Positions 36,401 to 51,400 of a DNA stretch of 64,000 nucleotides are shown in pieces. The notes below the pieces were generated by a model. That model saw only the letters and a program-made list of their open reading frames with translations. It did not search any database and had not been told where the DNA came from. The first letter of the stretch is position 1. Each line of letters opens with the position of its first letter. Made by a program: the position numbers and the translations under genes. Origin of the DNA: Xanthostigma xanthostigma (Eukaryota > Arthropoda > Insecta > Raphidioptera > Raphidiidae); contig OY754475.1 in assembly GCA_963575645.1 (NCBI GenBank), positions 8,370,001-8,434,000 of the forward strand, read 5' to 3'.

Positions 36401-39400
36401 GTAAGTAATTACAATTAATATTTTAGGAATAATTTTGTTTAAATGATGCATGTTTCAGTGTTTTGTTTTTTTTTATTGTACGGATAGGTAAAAAAATCAA
36501 GACACGTTAGTTTTTTGTTTATTAAACGTGCCCACGTTAGTAATTATAATATCTATTATATAAAATATACCTATATCTAAATATTTGCATGCAATAGCTT
36601 ATAAGTTCGCTTTAACATAGATATTTAGAGCTGTTAAAAAGAAGTAGGTATCCGCAAAAAGTCATGAGAGACTTGCTTTTAAGAAGTTATTATCAAAAAC
36701 ATGACTGTCATCCACAGGAATAATGTATGCCAAAAAAACAATGGCTGACTTCCTATTCGCTTGTCCAATGGTCAAAGTTGAAATAATAATAATAAATTTT
36801 ATTTCAACGTTATATAGTACCTACAATTAATATAGGTTTTGCTGTATTATTATATTTGAAATGAATTCACCCAACTTGCCAAAGCTAGTGCTCTAGAGTG
36901 GATAAATAAAAATGGCATTTATCGTTATTAGTGGCTTATTTTATTAATTTTAACTACTTATTTACAAATTAAAAAATAATATTATAGTATCTATTTAATT
37001 CAAATTATAAAAAAATTAATCTATAACATAGCACGTGCCATAACACTTTATTTTTCGGAAATTACCCTATAGGTATGCAGTGCCTACTCTAGCGTGTGTA
37101 TCAGCTCGGACAAAATGGAAAAATTATGGCCCTGACCACCGTTAAACATATTACATTTTTTAAATGAACGTAACCATTTCTCGTCATTTTTCAAAGGAGG
37201 GGAATATCTCGCGGGGGGACGTTGGTGCGATGGCGTTTTATCGCGGTTAGAAATCGATTCTAATCAATGTTGGTTAATTGCGTCTACAATTTATTAATTA
37301 TTTTGACACATTCACAGCCAAAATGGCGGCCTTTAGTTTTGCTGCCTTCACGTCACCCAATCCTTCTCCTTTTCAACAGCTGACTTTTTTGGAACATTGG
37401 GCGTCATCCAACGTTCCAAAGAAGCGGAAGTTATTCAGCTGTAGGTATATAGTCAGTTTTATTTTTTTTAGTGTGTGGTACCAGATCTAGTTATTTTGGT
37501 TACTTTTTTGTTGTGATTTTTTTTTTTTTTTAATCAGATTTAGTCCGAAATTTATGTGGGAATTTAAACTTTAGTGATTTTAAAAATTGTATCTATCAAA
37601 GTGACAAAAACTTGACTTTTAAAAATTTAACATTATATTATTTTACAATAAAAAAAAAGAAACTATAATTGCCAACCGTTATTTACATAGCGTCCCTACT
37701 CCCTATAACAACGCTATTATAATTAAAAGTTTTAGTTCTTAGCGTGGCTACCACTGGAACATCGTGTCGCTAGAGGTCTTGACAATAAGTATGAAGTTAG
37801 CTTTGCTAGTCCATAGTTCAATAGTCAAAAAATATATACATATTTTATAAGACTACACTATTTTGGTGGTTAGAATAAAATTAATGTCAATTCGCAAAAT
37901 TATTATAAAATCTTTTATTTTCAGTTTGTTTGTTATCACATTATATTTTCTAACGTACTTATAGAGTTTTTCATGCAATAAATTATGATAAACTACTAGG
38001 AAAATGATATTTTAAAATAAAAAAGAAGTCATTTTTAACGAAATCACGTTTTTTATCATCTAGCTTCTACCGCTACCAGACTTGTAAAGTATTTGAGTAA
38101 AAGTATTTCAAAATACAAATAAAAATACTTTCTAGTATTTTTATTTAAACAATTTTAAAGAGTATTTTTTACAAATATGACCGCTACCCAATTGGATTTC
38201 TGGCGTTCGTAATTCTTACAAATGTATTTATAGAGAGAATGTTATTAAAAAGCGATAGAAAAAATTACATCAAAAATTTTGTAAATATTGGTAAAAAAAT
38301 GTTTTCAAAATGCCTTTTTCACAGGCCTAAATAATTTCGATAAGTTTTCATTAGGTTGTCACTAATAAAGCAAAGCAATTTCTAATTTTTAAATTCTTAA
38401 ACAGAGTCAGATCCCCATTTTTAAGCTTCATTCAAAATCACGAAATGGTTCAATTTAATTAAGATTCGAGAGCCTTTAACCTTGTTTCCACATTTCGAAA
38501 TATTATAATAAAATAATTTGTTTTTGAATCCATCATAAAATTTTGATGACCATATCAAAAATTGCAATATTAATGTTTAAACAAACGAACAAATAAATAT
38601 AAAAGAAGTTCAAATCTTAAATTAACGTCTGAATAGAACTTTTCAAATAAAAGAAGTTTGTTAATGACAGAAAAAAAAATATAAACTTCTTGACTCCTTT
38701 GCCAATTCAACCATAGATGGCCATGACAACCAACCGCTTTATACGGCTCATAAATAGTTGTTGATTGCGCCGAATCTTTCTATCTCAATCTATTTCTATC
38801 ATCTTGCTTTTTCGTTTCAACGTCGCACAAACTTATACTCTAATTATAGAAGTTTCACTTCAATAATAATGTTGTTACAGTTTCCCAATGTTTTTAATTT
38901 CAAGTTCCAACGACCTATTTAACATCACATTTCCTATCTTATCAATTGTAATCCTGTCTTTCCAGAAAATCTTGAACCTATGGATGAAGATACTCCCCAA
39001 TCAAATGGAATCGAACCCACCGTAACGCAAACACAACAATTCCAATCAAGCGAATCACTCAAAACGACACAGTCCAACGGATCGCAGTCAACCGTTGCCC
39101 CCCATTTAAACTTATCAAAATCGTTAGCGTCGAATCTTTGTCACTTAAACATGCCGCGGCCGTCTAATTTACAATTTAACATTCCTCAATTAAAAGTGTC
39201 TCAAATTCCTCAATCGGCATTGCATGCTTATTTTCCCCAATCATATTTACCACAACAGTTATATCCTGGACTAGCCCAAAATCATTTTTCACACTTGGGT
39301 TTACCACAAAACATAGGCTTACAATGTACCATGTCCCAGCCAACACTGCAAACCAATTGTCAGTCGATGATGTCCCAGGCAGCATTACAGGCTCATTTCG

Positions 39401-42400
39401 CCCGTTCGAATTACGGGCAGTCGAATATTCCACAATCGAGGCATCAACAGCCGATGTCTTACCAACAACAGTCGAACACGATTAGAACTTCGACCGGTGT
39501 TGCTCAACATTTGCTATCGACTTTTTCTCATTCGGAAAGTGTTTCTTCGAATTTAACTACAAATACACAACATGCATGCACGTCCCAATCAGTAATGCCT
39601 CAAACAACTATGTCCCAACCGATACAGATCCAATCTATCCAAGAATCATCATCGTCCATTAAGTCATCTCATGATCTGGCTGATAATAAAGAAGTTATCC
39701 CTTTGACTGAAAGATCAGAAGATGTTAAAGAATGTCAAATGTCTACTGATGTTGACAAAGGTAGTTAACTGATTATTATTAACTAGGTATTCCTCGGTAA
39801 TCTGAGAAAATATTGACTGGATTTTCAGTTATATTGACCTGAAATTAAGTAGCAATTGATGTTTTTAAATAATATAATTTACGTAATATCTAATGATCTT
39901 TTAAATGTTTTATCAGATGAAGAAAATGAAGAAAATTATAAACCGGAAATCGGTCTTTCATCGCCATCGACATCGAGGAAGCGCAAGCACAAATCGTACC
40001 CTGTCGATTCTTTTATTGCACGAACGGCTTTTCAAGTTGGAAACAATCAACAGTCAACCGATTCAGAAAATCTGAAGAATGTCCACGATGAACTGTTCAA
40101 TGAAACCAATGTGATATCAACAGGACCTACCAACGAGAGTAACATAGCAATTGTCGATGAATTTTACAATAATAAAATTCTCCAACAACGCAAGTATGGA
40201 CAAAATCTGCCCAGCAATACTTCTTATCTTGGTGCTAAAATTCCCCGGCCACCGAACGCGTTTATGCTCTTCGCAAACGATTGGAGGAAAGAAGTTGCCA
40301 AAAAGTATCCCGGCGATTCGAATAAACAAATCAGTTGCAAGCTAGGTCTACATTGGAAAATGCTTAAAGATGAATACAAGAAAATATATTTCAAAAGAGC
40401 GAAGAATGTCGATATGGAGCATAAAAAACTTTATCCAGGTATTTATTTCAGTTTATACAATTTTTTTGATGATCTTTGTATAGAGCTTTTACATGGGAAA
40501 ATTATATTTATAGAGAATTATAAATAAAATATTATTTTCAAGATTAAAGTTTAAAGTTCACCGATATTTCTTTGTACCTCTCGACGATTAACACTTAGTA
40601 GGGTTGCCGCCATTTTTTTTATCACAGTCAAAAATATAACAGCATCAGTTACCTACAACACGAACGTTACGCACCTCAAGCCGAACGAAATTGATATACC
40701 AATCCTCTTGGTTAAATCTGAATAAATGATTTTTGCGACTTGAGATTTTTAATTTCCTTAAAATAAAATCGCGAAATAACCTAAAACGGCATTTTTAAAT
40801 TCAATTGCGAAGTTGCTCGCGGAAACGCTAACCTCGTGATTTGTTTTAGCGTAACGTCACTATTGTAGTAAGTAAACGCAAGCAGGCATACTATTTCTAA
40901 TAAATCCTTGCTTTGTTTACTATAATAGTGACGTCACACGTGAATCAACGTTATGTAACAGATTATGGTCTTTAACCGTCCGCATAGTACGCGCCACGGA
41001 TCTAAAAGGTTCCGAAATTGGTCACAAACAGCGTCGCAAAGGCACATTTTAGAGCCGTTGAGACCCCCACCACTTCCCAGCTACCTGCACGAAACGTGCG
41101 CTCGTCGGTGATTGGCCGTGATCGCTCGTTGCCTTTGTCACTTGTCGCTTTCCTGCTTTAAAGTACAGTCGAGTACGCTATTGTCAAGTTGTTATTGCTA
41201 TGTTAGTTTTGTTGAGGTGCGAGTTTGTAGTTATTCAACAGACTGAACAAGCGCAAGCCCGCATTCGCATCTAACTTCCGAGCCTTTTAGATTCGTGGCG
41301 CGTACTATACACGAACTGCTTCAGGCAGCTGTGGAATATTTTTTTATGAAGAATAAGGGGCTATTCAAGTATTACGCAAACACGAAAAGGGGGTAGGGGT
41401 CTTTGCTTAGCTTATTTTTGATGACATGAAGGTCTAGATGGTGAATACATCTACAATATTTATTTTTTACTTTTTCTGATTTTTCTGCAAAAATTAATTT
41501 ATACCTATGTTAAGAATATAATACGATGTTAATAATCTACTTGAGTAAATATTAAATGTAGGTACATTAAATTCCTTTATAGTTTATAAATTCCTTATTT
41601 TTGTAGACTTGAAAACTGCTGCTCATGCAACTTGAACAGATTTAAAAAAATATATACCAATGTTTACGTAAGCATAGGGAGGGGGTAAGATTTTTGCGTA
41701 CTTTCGCGGTCAAGGAGGAGGAGGGGGGTAAAAAATTACTAAAATTCTGCGTAATAATTGAATGGCCTCTAAACCTAGAATCCCTGTTTTTAAAACTTGT
41801 ATAATAGATTAATTTTGTATTTGTTTAGATCTCTTAATGTACAGATCAACGGATTTACATTATTTGACAATTAATTTCTCATAGTGTAAAAGTGCCCTAT
41901 TTAAAAAATTAATAACGCATGTTTCATTGTTGTAAATAACGGTCGTTATAATATTTCATATACTCCTTTAAAATAGATATGTATAATGATTCTGAAGGAG
42001 GGGGGCTAATTTTTAGCCGTGTACAAGTGCAGTAATTGTATACTTTTCAATTTTTCCTTATTAAGACTGGCTAGACTTTCGCTTATTGATTTGTTGGCAT
42101 GACGTCATGCCACGTTCGTTAATCTTATTGTATACCGCGTTCTATCTAATTTTCGCGTTTCGTCATACCATATCTTGAACCGTCAAGCGCGCGTACTATA
42201 ACTCGCACTTAACCCTGATTTTTTTTAAATAGTAACGAAAAATTCTGTAAGCCGCCGATTTTATATACATCATGGTCTGTAGTCCGCTTCTGAATAAAAT
42301 TATTGTTACAAAATATATATAACTCTTTCCTATACCATGTTTAGACTGTAATCCGTTACTTTCACTAATCCGACACTAGCGGATTGACGATAGAGTACTG

Positions 42401-45400
42401 TGTTTAGAAATTTGCACGTTTCGTTTTTGAGTAGAACTCAAAAATAAAGATTTGTTTTTTCTACAAACTGTTGATTCTAATGCGCTTCCAACAAATCATC
42501 GCATCTCTCTTTCTGTCTTGCAGTAAGGAGAAGCCATACTATAAACTCACCTTAATCGAACTGAATCCTACATAAAATGTTTTTTTTTTCAAATCACAGA
42601 CTTGCTCAGAAGTCAGTTAAGCTAAAATAGGAAAATGTTTCTTCTGTACCTACCTTTATTAAAAAAATATATTCCAAATAGACATATTACGGGCTTATAA
42701 CGTAAATATTATGTAGTATAAGCAATAACATTTAGTAGACGAGCTTTATAATAATAATAATTCGTTAAAGTCCGTTTCTCGACTTTATGTCATAACAGAC
42801 GCCATTCGCACCATTACTATTTTCCATCTCAATCTGTCACACTTCCCGTTATTTTCTACATTTTTAAACTTCCACTTAATTAATAGCAATGGGTGAATGA
42901 AGGAATTTTTAATAAATTAGGATAAGATAGGCAAATTTTGAGCATAGGAGTTTGACAGGTAATCGGCCATGGCCTTAAATAAGGAACCATCTCAATTTTT
43001 ATCTGTAATTGTTGAGGGAAACCATGGAAAACCTCAACAAGATGACCGGGACAGGAATTACCGTTTCTCGGCGAGAGGCAGCAGGAAACAGTTCCAGTCA
43101 CATCTGCCCCCGCCGGGATTCGAACCCGGTACCTCCAGAATGCGAGTCTAGTGCTCTCACCGCAGCGCCACCCCGCTCGGGCAATATTCTGTTATTTCGA
43201 TTTTAGACGTTAAATTATTTCTGACATCTAAAAGGCACTAACTAAAATATTAGTGCGAGGTTCGGAATTAGAAATATTATATACCTACCCTCATCTGTTA
43301 TTTGATGATGACAAAGATAATATATTAGATAATATTATATTATACCTTCATTGATAAATCGCAGATGGGTTGGCTAGCTAAATTAAATTAAATAAATTTT
43401 AATTAACTTTTTTGGATCAACTTCCCCGATTTGTTAATCATATAAGAATCGAACCTAAGATGAGAGAATTCAGTGCTTTATTTCGTACTACCTTGCTTAA
43501 CAAGTTCTCGCTTCTTGAATGTAGTATAGTTATATTATGTTTTACTTCGAAGAAAATTGTTCAAAGAATTATGTCTTGTGGGCTAACAAAAAAGAAATAA
43601 TTTGTTGATAATATTTAGATGCAAATAGTGGAAAGAGGTACGGTGTGCGCATTTTTTTTTTTTCAATAATCCCACCAAAAGTAGGCGACTCAATGACTGA
43701 AAACTAATCAATGCTTCAAGTTCATACTTCACAACTACAGGCTAGTACTCAACGTTATTTTTAAAATAGACAAGCATAACGGAATTAGAAGCAGAAACGT
43801 ACTTTAAAATCCTTAAGGGGCTTCCCCCCATATATCAAAATGAACAGAATACACTGAAATTGGATTTACATGTTATAAATATTAACCAAAACACGCCATT
43901 AAAATATTATGAATATTTGGAGCTTAGTTACTGAAAAATTGGAATTTGTATTTACAAGGGCTCTTAATTCTTATGGGCTAAAACTAAGCGATCTGAAAAT
44001 GCTTGATGTGTTCCGGGCTATTGCGCTGATGGCAAATTAAGTAAAATAAAGACCATTGGCGCATTATTCAACGTTCCGCTGTCAGTGTAAACAAATCAAT
44101 TATTTATATACTGTATCTTAATTATTTATATATTGTACATACATACCTTTTATGTTATGCTATTTATATAATGGTTTACAATCTGAATTTTATGGTACCT
44201 ATATAAAATTAACATCAGTTTTCTTTATTAAATTTTTTTTAGACATCGTGGCCAACTAAAGTTTTTGACTTATCACCATAGAAACATGTCACGATTTCCA
44301 TAAAAAGTGAGTTCAATAACTCTCTATTAACCACTAGCGGCGCTAGTAGGCTTCGTGCACACAGCCTATAGGAAAGAACGAAATTTGAATTTTTCCTGTT
44401 TATTGTTTCATAGATTGTACGAGTCGTATAGATCAGATTTTGATAAAACTTTGCAAGACAGATATTTACGAATGCTCGTGGAATATGCGAACTCGATTCG
44501 GTAATGCAATAAGTACGATATGTACTTGTCGATATTATGTTTGGGTGGAATGTGGCAACATCGTAAACGCGCTAAGATTTGATTTTAAATATGTTTCGCG
44601 TGCGCATACACTGAATGTTATCGATGTTACAATATTACCAAAATGTATATAAAAATTAAAAACGGAATTACTCATTACATAACTCTCAATTATTAACTTT
44701 TTTTAATAACTAACAGTTTACGGACAGTGTACAGACAATTATTGTTACCGATAAAATGCAATAATTATAGTAAAATGCGGAAGTATACGAAAAGCATACA
44801 TATATCAATAATGTCTTTAGATTTGTATTGATTTATTCCAAGGAAAAAAATCCTGCCAATTGGGCGACGGGACCATTCCAACTTCAAAAATGTTGACATT
44901 TGATTATAATAAAGAAAATAAAATTTCTGATATCGCGTGAGGTGACGCGGGTAATCGCTAGTATTCAATATGATATTTGCTATTCGTTACCATGGTTACC
45001 TACATAATATGTTCTACGTCATGTAAAAATTAATCAAAGCATGCCTAACAATCTATAGTTTATTTCTGACAGATCCATAAAACAAAAGAGCGGCTGATTT
45101 TTTTTATTTTCAAAATAGTTCCGAAACTATAAAGTTTAGAAAAAAAAATGTTTTAACAAAACTTTCTTGAAAAAATAAATAGAATAATAAGCCGTTATGA
45201 AAAGTATACCATTATTATATAAAAAAACATCGTTTTTGCATATATCTCTTCTGCGCATGCGCCGATTTTCCCCAAAAACAATAGGGCTCTTCATATTTGC
45301 ATACATCCTCCCAAAATTTGGTTACAATCCGCTCATCCTGTATCGTGTTCACAGAAAAACAGACTAACAGACGCACATAGTTTTTCCAAAAATATGTGTT

Positions 45401-48400
45401 TTGGATTCGGGGGACCTCAAAACGGAAAGATATAGTAAAATTTTTGAAAAGTGGTTTTTGACCTATACTAGTACCATTCCCCACTTGTGGGTTGGAATGG
45501 TAAAAGTGCATCTTAATTACCATTTTATTTAACGTTCGGAAAAATAGTAGAAACCGGATAGAGCGACTGTCAAGGGACCGACCATATTAGGTCGTACTAA
45601 CCGGATGCGTCATCCGGTTAGTACGACCTAAAAACGGCTTAAAATCACGGCCGAAGCAAGTTAGATTAACTCATTTTGGCATGCGTTGACACGAGGTTAA
45701 CACAGTGATTCATCAAACGGTGACAAAATACTAAGTGTTTTGCTCGGAAATAATATAGCGTGCATCTGGGAATGAATTGAGTGGGGGCGGCGAAATAATG
45801 CGAAGTATTTGCCCTTGACATCGTGAATTGTTTTGAGACGCGCGTCGTTCTAACCGGACGATTTTTAATAAACTACGTCGCTCAAAGCGGTTGATCGCTT
45901 TAACCGGAGTCGTACTAAACTGATATACTTTCGCAGTATGTTTTATGAAAATCAAACTTGAGGATGCATTTACGTCGTTAAAATCGTTTGGCCGTTATAA
46001 ACGAAGTCGTACTATCCGGATTCTACTGTAGTTGTACTAATATATAAAGCTGAAGAGTTTGTTTGGTTGGTTGAACGCGCTAATCTCAGGAACTACTGGT
46101 TCAAATCGAAAATTTTTTTTTGTTGGATAGTCCATTTATTGAGGAAGGCTATAAGCTATATAATATCACGCTACAACCAATAGGAGCGGAGCATCAATGA
46201 AAAATGTTGCAAAATCTATCTCAAAAATAAGCTTCTATTCAGGTGAAATGCCCTAACTAAATATATACAAATATTAGCGTTGTACATTCATAAGCGTGTC
46301 TGGCTCAGTCGGTAGAGCATGCGTCTGTTAATATCAGGGTCGTGGGTTCGAGCCCCGCGTTGGGCAAATATATTTTTTTTTATTTTCTACATTACTTTCT
46401 TCTAAGACTTACATTTAAATTTATTTTAAAATATTTACGACTAGTTAAAATTAAATAAATCTAATTAATAGCTCATTTGAAAACTGTTATAACCCATAGA
46501 AAAATAATTTTCCTACAGTGTTTTCAATTAAATATTTATTATATTTTATTAATTACAGCAATTATTGATTTAAAAGAAATTTATTACTTAAAAAAGTATA
46601 AATACTGCTTTATATCGACAAAAACTTTTGAACGGTTACTCCGATCATCATGAAATTTAGACACAACGTTCATCTCGGTAAACTAAGATGAATGTGCGTA
46701 CTCGTGTCCCTCTCTTCCCCATTCTTTCTTTTGCACCCGGGTGAAACCGGGCGGGACCGCTAGTGAGTAATGAATGTACACGCCATTTCGGAACAGCTGA
46801 TATAATGGAACGATGATTTGCTCCTGGAGTTCATTCTTTGACCGAACTATCGACAAGATTTCCGGGTCCGACTCTGTATAACACTGTAGGTGGCGTGTGT
46901 AGTTTAGGTTAGAATCGTCGGGCCTATGCACACATATACATAGGGACGTGTTGTTACCGCCGCCGCCGACCCGACGCGCTAGGACGTCGAGTACACTGTG
47001 ACGACGCTCGCTCCCGACCGTTCGGTACGCTGCCGCGCAGTGTATTGATTGTTGCGCCGCACAGCGCATTACCGCTCGGCGACTCTCTCTGTAGAGGCGC
47101 CTCAACAGTCAACGGCCGCCCAAACACACACACACACATATACACACATTCACCGGTGTGACGTTACCCACTGCTACCAACAGTATTGCCAATTTACCGA
47201 CGTCCAAAAAAAAAATGATCTGCCCATTGTTTGTGAGATTCGTAATCGTTTAAAAATTGAACGATTTTAGCTAAAAATTTTCAATCAAACAGATTGAGGG
47301 GAGCAAGTGAAATAGTAGACTAGACGCAAGTTTCGTAATCTAAACCCCAAGAATAAATCTATACTAATGTATAAAGCTGAAGAGTTTGTTTGTTTGAACG
47401 CGCTAATATCAGAAACTACTGGTTCGAATTGAACATTTTTTTTGTAAGATTTATCGAGGAAGGCTATAGGCTATATAATATTTCGCTACGACCAATTGGA
47501 GCGGAACATCAATGAAAAATGTTGCAAGATGTATCTCAAAATTAGTCCGTCCGACAAATATTATCAGGTGAAATGCCTTAACTTAATATTGCAATATTGA
47601 TGCGTGAAGTTTACAAGCCCGGATAGCTCAGTTGGTAGAGCGTAAGACTCTTAATGTCAGGGTCTAGGGTTCAAGCCCCACGTCGGCGAATATATTTTTA
47701 TTTTTTTTTTATTTTCTACATTGCTTTCTTCTAAGGCTTACATTTCAATTTTTAAAAATATTATTACGACTAATTAAAATTATATAAATTTAATTAATAG
47801 CTCATTTGAAAACTGTTACAACTATCACCTATATTAAAATAATTTTCCTACAGTGTTTTCAATTAAATATTTATTATATTAAAAGAAATTTATTACTTAA
47901 AAAAAGTATAAATACTGCTTTTTAACGACAAAAACTTTTGAACGGTACGTCTATAGAAAAGCAATAATTTACTCGGAACAAAGGTCACGAATCCATCGGT
48001 AGACACGTCAAAGGCACCGCCTCCGAGTTAAATTATTTGTTCAGATTTCCATTCAAAAAGCTGAAGACACAAGGGACTCATTAATTAATTATTATTAGTT
48101 TCCGATCTAAATAATTTTGATAAAAATTTTACCTGTGCAGTCAGATCTTCTATATTATTTACTAGCGGTCCCGCCCGGTTTCACCCGGATGCAAAAGAAC
48201 GAATGGGGGAGGGGTACATGAGTACGCACATTCATCTTAGTTTAACGAGATGGATGTTGTGTCCAAATTTCATGATGATCAGAGTTACCGTTAAAAGTTT
48301 TTGTCGGACGGACAAATTTTCAGTTACATTTTGCAATATTTTTCTGCTCCGCTTCCTCGATATCCTCGGGCTATCCAACAAAAAAATCATTTCGAACCAG

Positions 48401-51400
48401 TAGTTCCTGAGATTAGCGCGTTCAACCAAACAAACAAACTCCGGTCCGATTTCGCCCAAATTTGTAGATTGCCTTCGTTTTTTCGTCGACTTTCGTTGCA
48501 AAATTGGTTTCCACGAAAAGCGCAGCAATATATAGCGATAGCCTATGTCCAACCTGAAAGTTCATTGTAAATATTGATGAAAAAATTTTGAAATCAGATG
48601 AGTAGTTTCGGAGATTACCTCCTACATCCAAACAGAGTAATGATTGGATATAGGCAGATTTTGCTGTATTTTAGTACATTTTACTAAAATGTATGATAGC
48701 TTTGAAGGAAGTCGAAATTTTTCTTAAATTCGGCTACCAAATTCAATTCTTAACTAATAAAAAGAGAACAAGGTCACAACTAGACGGAAAGTTTAGATGA
48801 TTTTGAAGCGTTTTTGTTGTCAGTTGAAAGCAATTTTTTTTATTGTGTACAAACAGGAAATCAGGCTATTGATTAAATTTGAACTTTTCAATACCAATGG
48901 ACAGTTCGATTCTTGTTCGGTCATTTAGCATTTTTTCCGAAAGCTCGTCGCTAAAGCTTACCTTAAAAATGCTAAATTATTTGTAAATTACGTGGAAAAA
49001 AAACTACAGCAATAAATCGAAAAGCGACTGTGAAAGTAAGCTTAGTTGGCAACATTGTTATAGATTGTCGTCTGTTTCGCATACACACACACATGTAAAG
49101 ATCCGTTAGCGGCGTTAGCTGGCCGGTTGCGCGACTCGCAATGTGCGATATCCTGAGAGATAAAGAGAGACATAGATACGCGAGTGAGAGAGAAAGAATA
49201 AACGGCGCTACCTTGTTCTCTTATCCTTCTGTCAATAGTCAATACTTGTCATCGGCGGTCATAGCATCGCATCATGTCGCTTGCGCGTTGTCACTAGAAG
49301 ACGGACAACAATCATGTCAAGAAAACAAAATACTGCTACGGCGCGCCAACTATCAATTGTTTAACTAGAATAATATTATTGTTACACTCGTTTGTTTCCT
49401 AGTGACGTATGTCAACTGTTGTCGTCTTCAAAACCAGATTCGCGGCTGTCAAAACAGTGACACGTTTTCGTATTGTTAAAGTGACAGTTTGCAACCTTGT
49501 CGTGATTCAACTGTTATACAATTTTAAAAATAAAATAGTAAAATGAGTTTTTACTTTAAAAGAAATTATTTTGTTACATCATTTTTTTGTTTAACGAAAC
49601 GCAAATGAGGACGTTTGAGAAAGGAACGATGCCAATTAAAAAAAAATGAAAATTCATTAATATTATTGCGAAATCAAAAAGGAGAGTTAAATTATTAAAA
49701 AAAAAAAGTGAATGCGATATAACCGAATGAAAATATGTGCCAACGGTCGTTATTTTACACAAAAATTGTATAAAAATATTGTCAACTATAACTAGTTATT
49801 TGTTAAAATATATTTATTATTTTTAAAACTATCTAATCGTAATAATATAATAAAGAAAATGTACAAAATAACTAACAATTAAATATATTATATATATATA
49901 GCTAGGGAACAACAACAAAAAAAAGGTATATATTATAAATATATCGTTGATATTCAAACACTAAATCAAATGTTTTTAATAAAATAAAAATTTCGCGCCA
50001 ATATAAAATACAAAATGGATTGTTGCAATTATATGGAATATCATCTACAGTCAATCTATAATTATAATCGAACCCAATTTCACGATAGTTACTCGTCCGC
50101 GTCGTACAGCAGTACTAGTCACAATTCGGCGGCGTCGTCGTTCTGTTCCTACAACAATTACGCCAACAATATGGAAATGGCGCCATCGCCGTTGCTGCTT
50201 AACAATTTTGGCGGTTCTTTAACTGGTTATTATATGCACCATCACAACAGCAATAGTGAGAATAGTGCTTATCATTATCACAGCCTAGCGGCGACCGGCA
50301 CTAATGTACAGCATCAGTGGAATGCGTGCACCAACGGTGCAACAGGTTGGTTCAAATTGTATATACAAAAGTATTACGAGCCGCACACACACTGCATTTA
50401 AAACTAGTTCAAAGCTTGACCTATACTCTCTCTTCTCGCTCCCTCCCACTCTCTCCAACCGAAACTTTAACGCTAAAACGCTCATCAACTTATTAAAACT
50501 CTTTGCCACCCGCAACTTATATCTTAACCTCACATTGTTACATCTAAACTCAAACCATAACCTCAAAACTTTCACGCCACGAACAGCTTTAGAATTTTTT
50601 TAAGCGCATGACGTTAGTGTGATATCAGATATGAAAAATATTGTACGACAATGTTTAAAATGTCTTGTTAACTGCTTTTTACAAAGAAATATTCTTAGAA
50701 ACGATCTAAAAATCGTCTCTTTACGGAAAGAATTTCAGTATTAAAAATTGTTCTAACATTTGCTCACTCCCTCGAGACTCTGGATTCAGGTATATTCTCG
50801 AGCAAATGAAAGTAATGTACGTACCGAAAATTATCAGGGGAATTCTCAAACTTTATTGAATTGTTGTGAGAAAATATTTTATAAATATTATATATCGACG
50901 GAAACCTTATTTTAAGCCAATAATAGCTGACTAAAAAATACTTGAAGTTTGAATACCAGTTCATAGCGTACTGAATTTCGTCAAAATCGATCTAACCTTC
51001 TTCTAGAGTCTGGAAACTAACAGGACACACATTTTCCCGTGTCGTTTGATGAATAGTCGAGGTCAGGAGTCGGGATTTCTTGGGGTTTTTGCTGTTTGTT
51101 GCCAGAGCGCCAATCTAGAAACCTTCCCTCGTTTTCGAGGTCGCTGAACGCGATGGTGAGGGTTCCACAATTTTTTTTCTTCGGCAAACCCTTCAAATTG
51201 CTTCCCCTGATTTCCACTCCGTCCTTACTGGGAGTCTACATTCAGAAAAAAGTAACTATGCCAAATTTCAAGTCAATCGGGTGTACTATAGCTTTAGAGT
51301 TCTCGTTATGAGTCAGTCAGTGAATCAGTGAATTTCGCTTATATATATATAGACAGATTTCTGTTGGCACGACGTCCAAACGTTTGCAAACCCTACTTTA

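Noticed and set aside
43110..43182. tRNA gene on the minus strand
   Set aside because: The tRNA-like sequence continues into a 200-base non-tRNA body with an AT-rich tail, so it is a SINE head.
46683..47270. Several open frames on both strands, up to 140 codons
   Set aside because: They start in a Helitron 3' end and run through a G+C-rich CA-repeat segment. The peptides are Arg-rich and inconsistent between strands.
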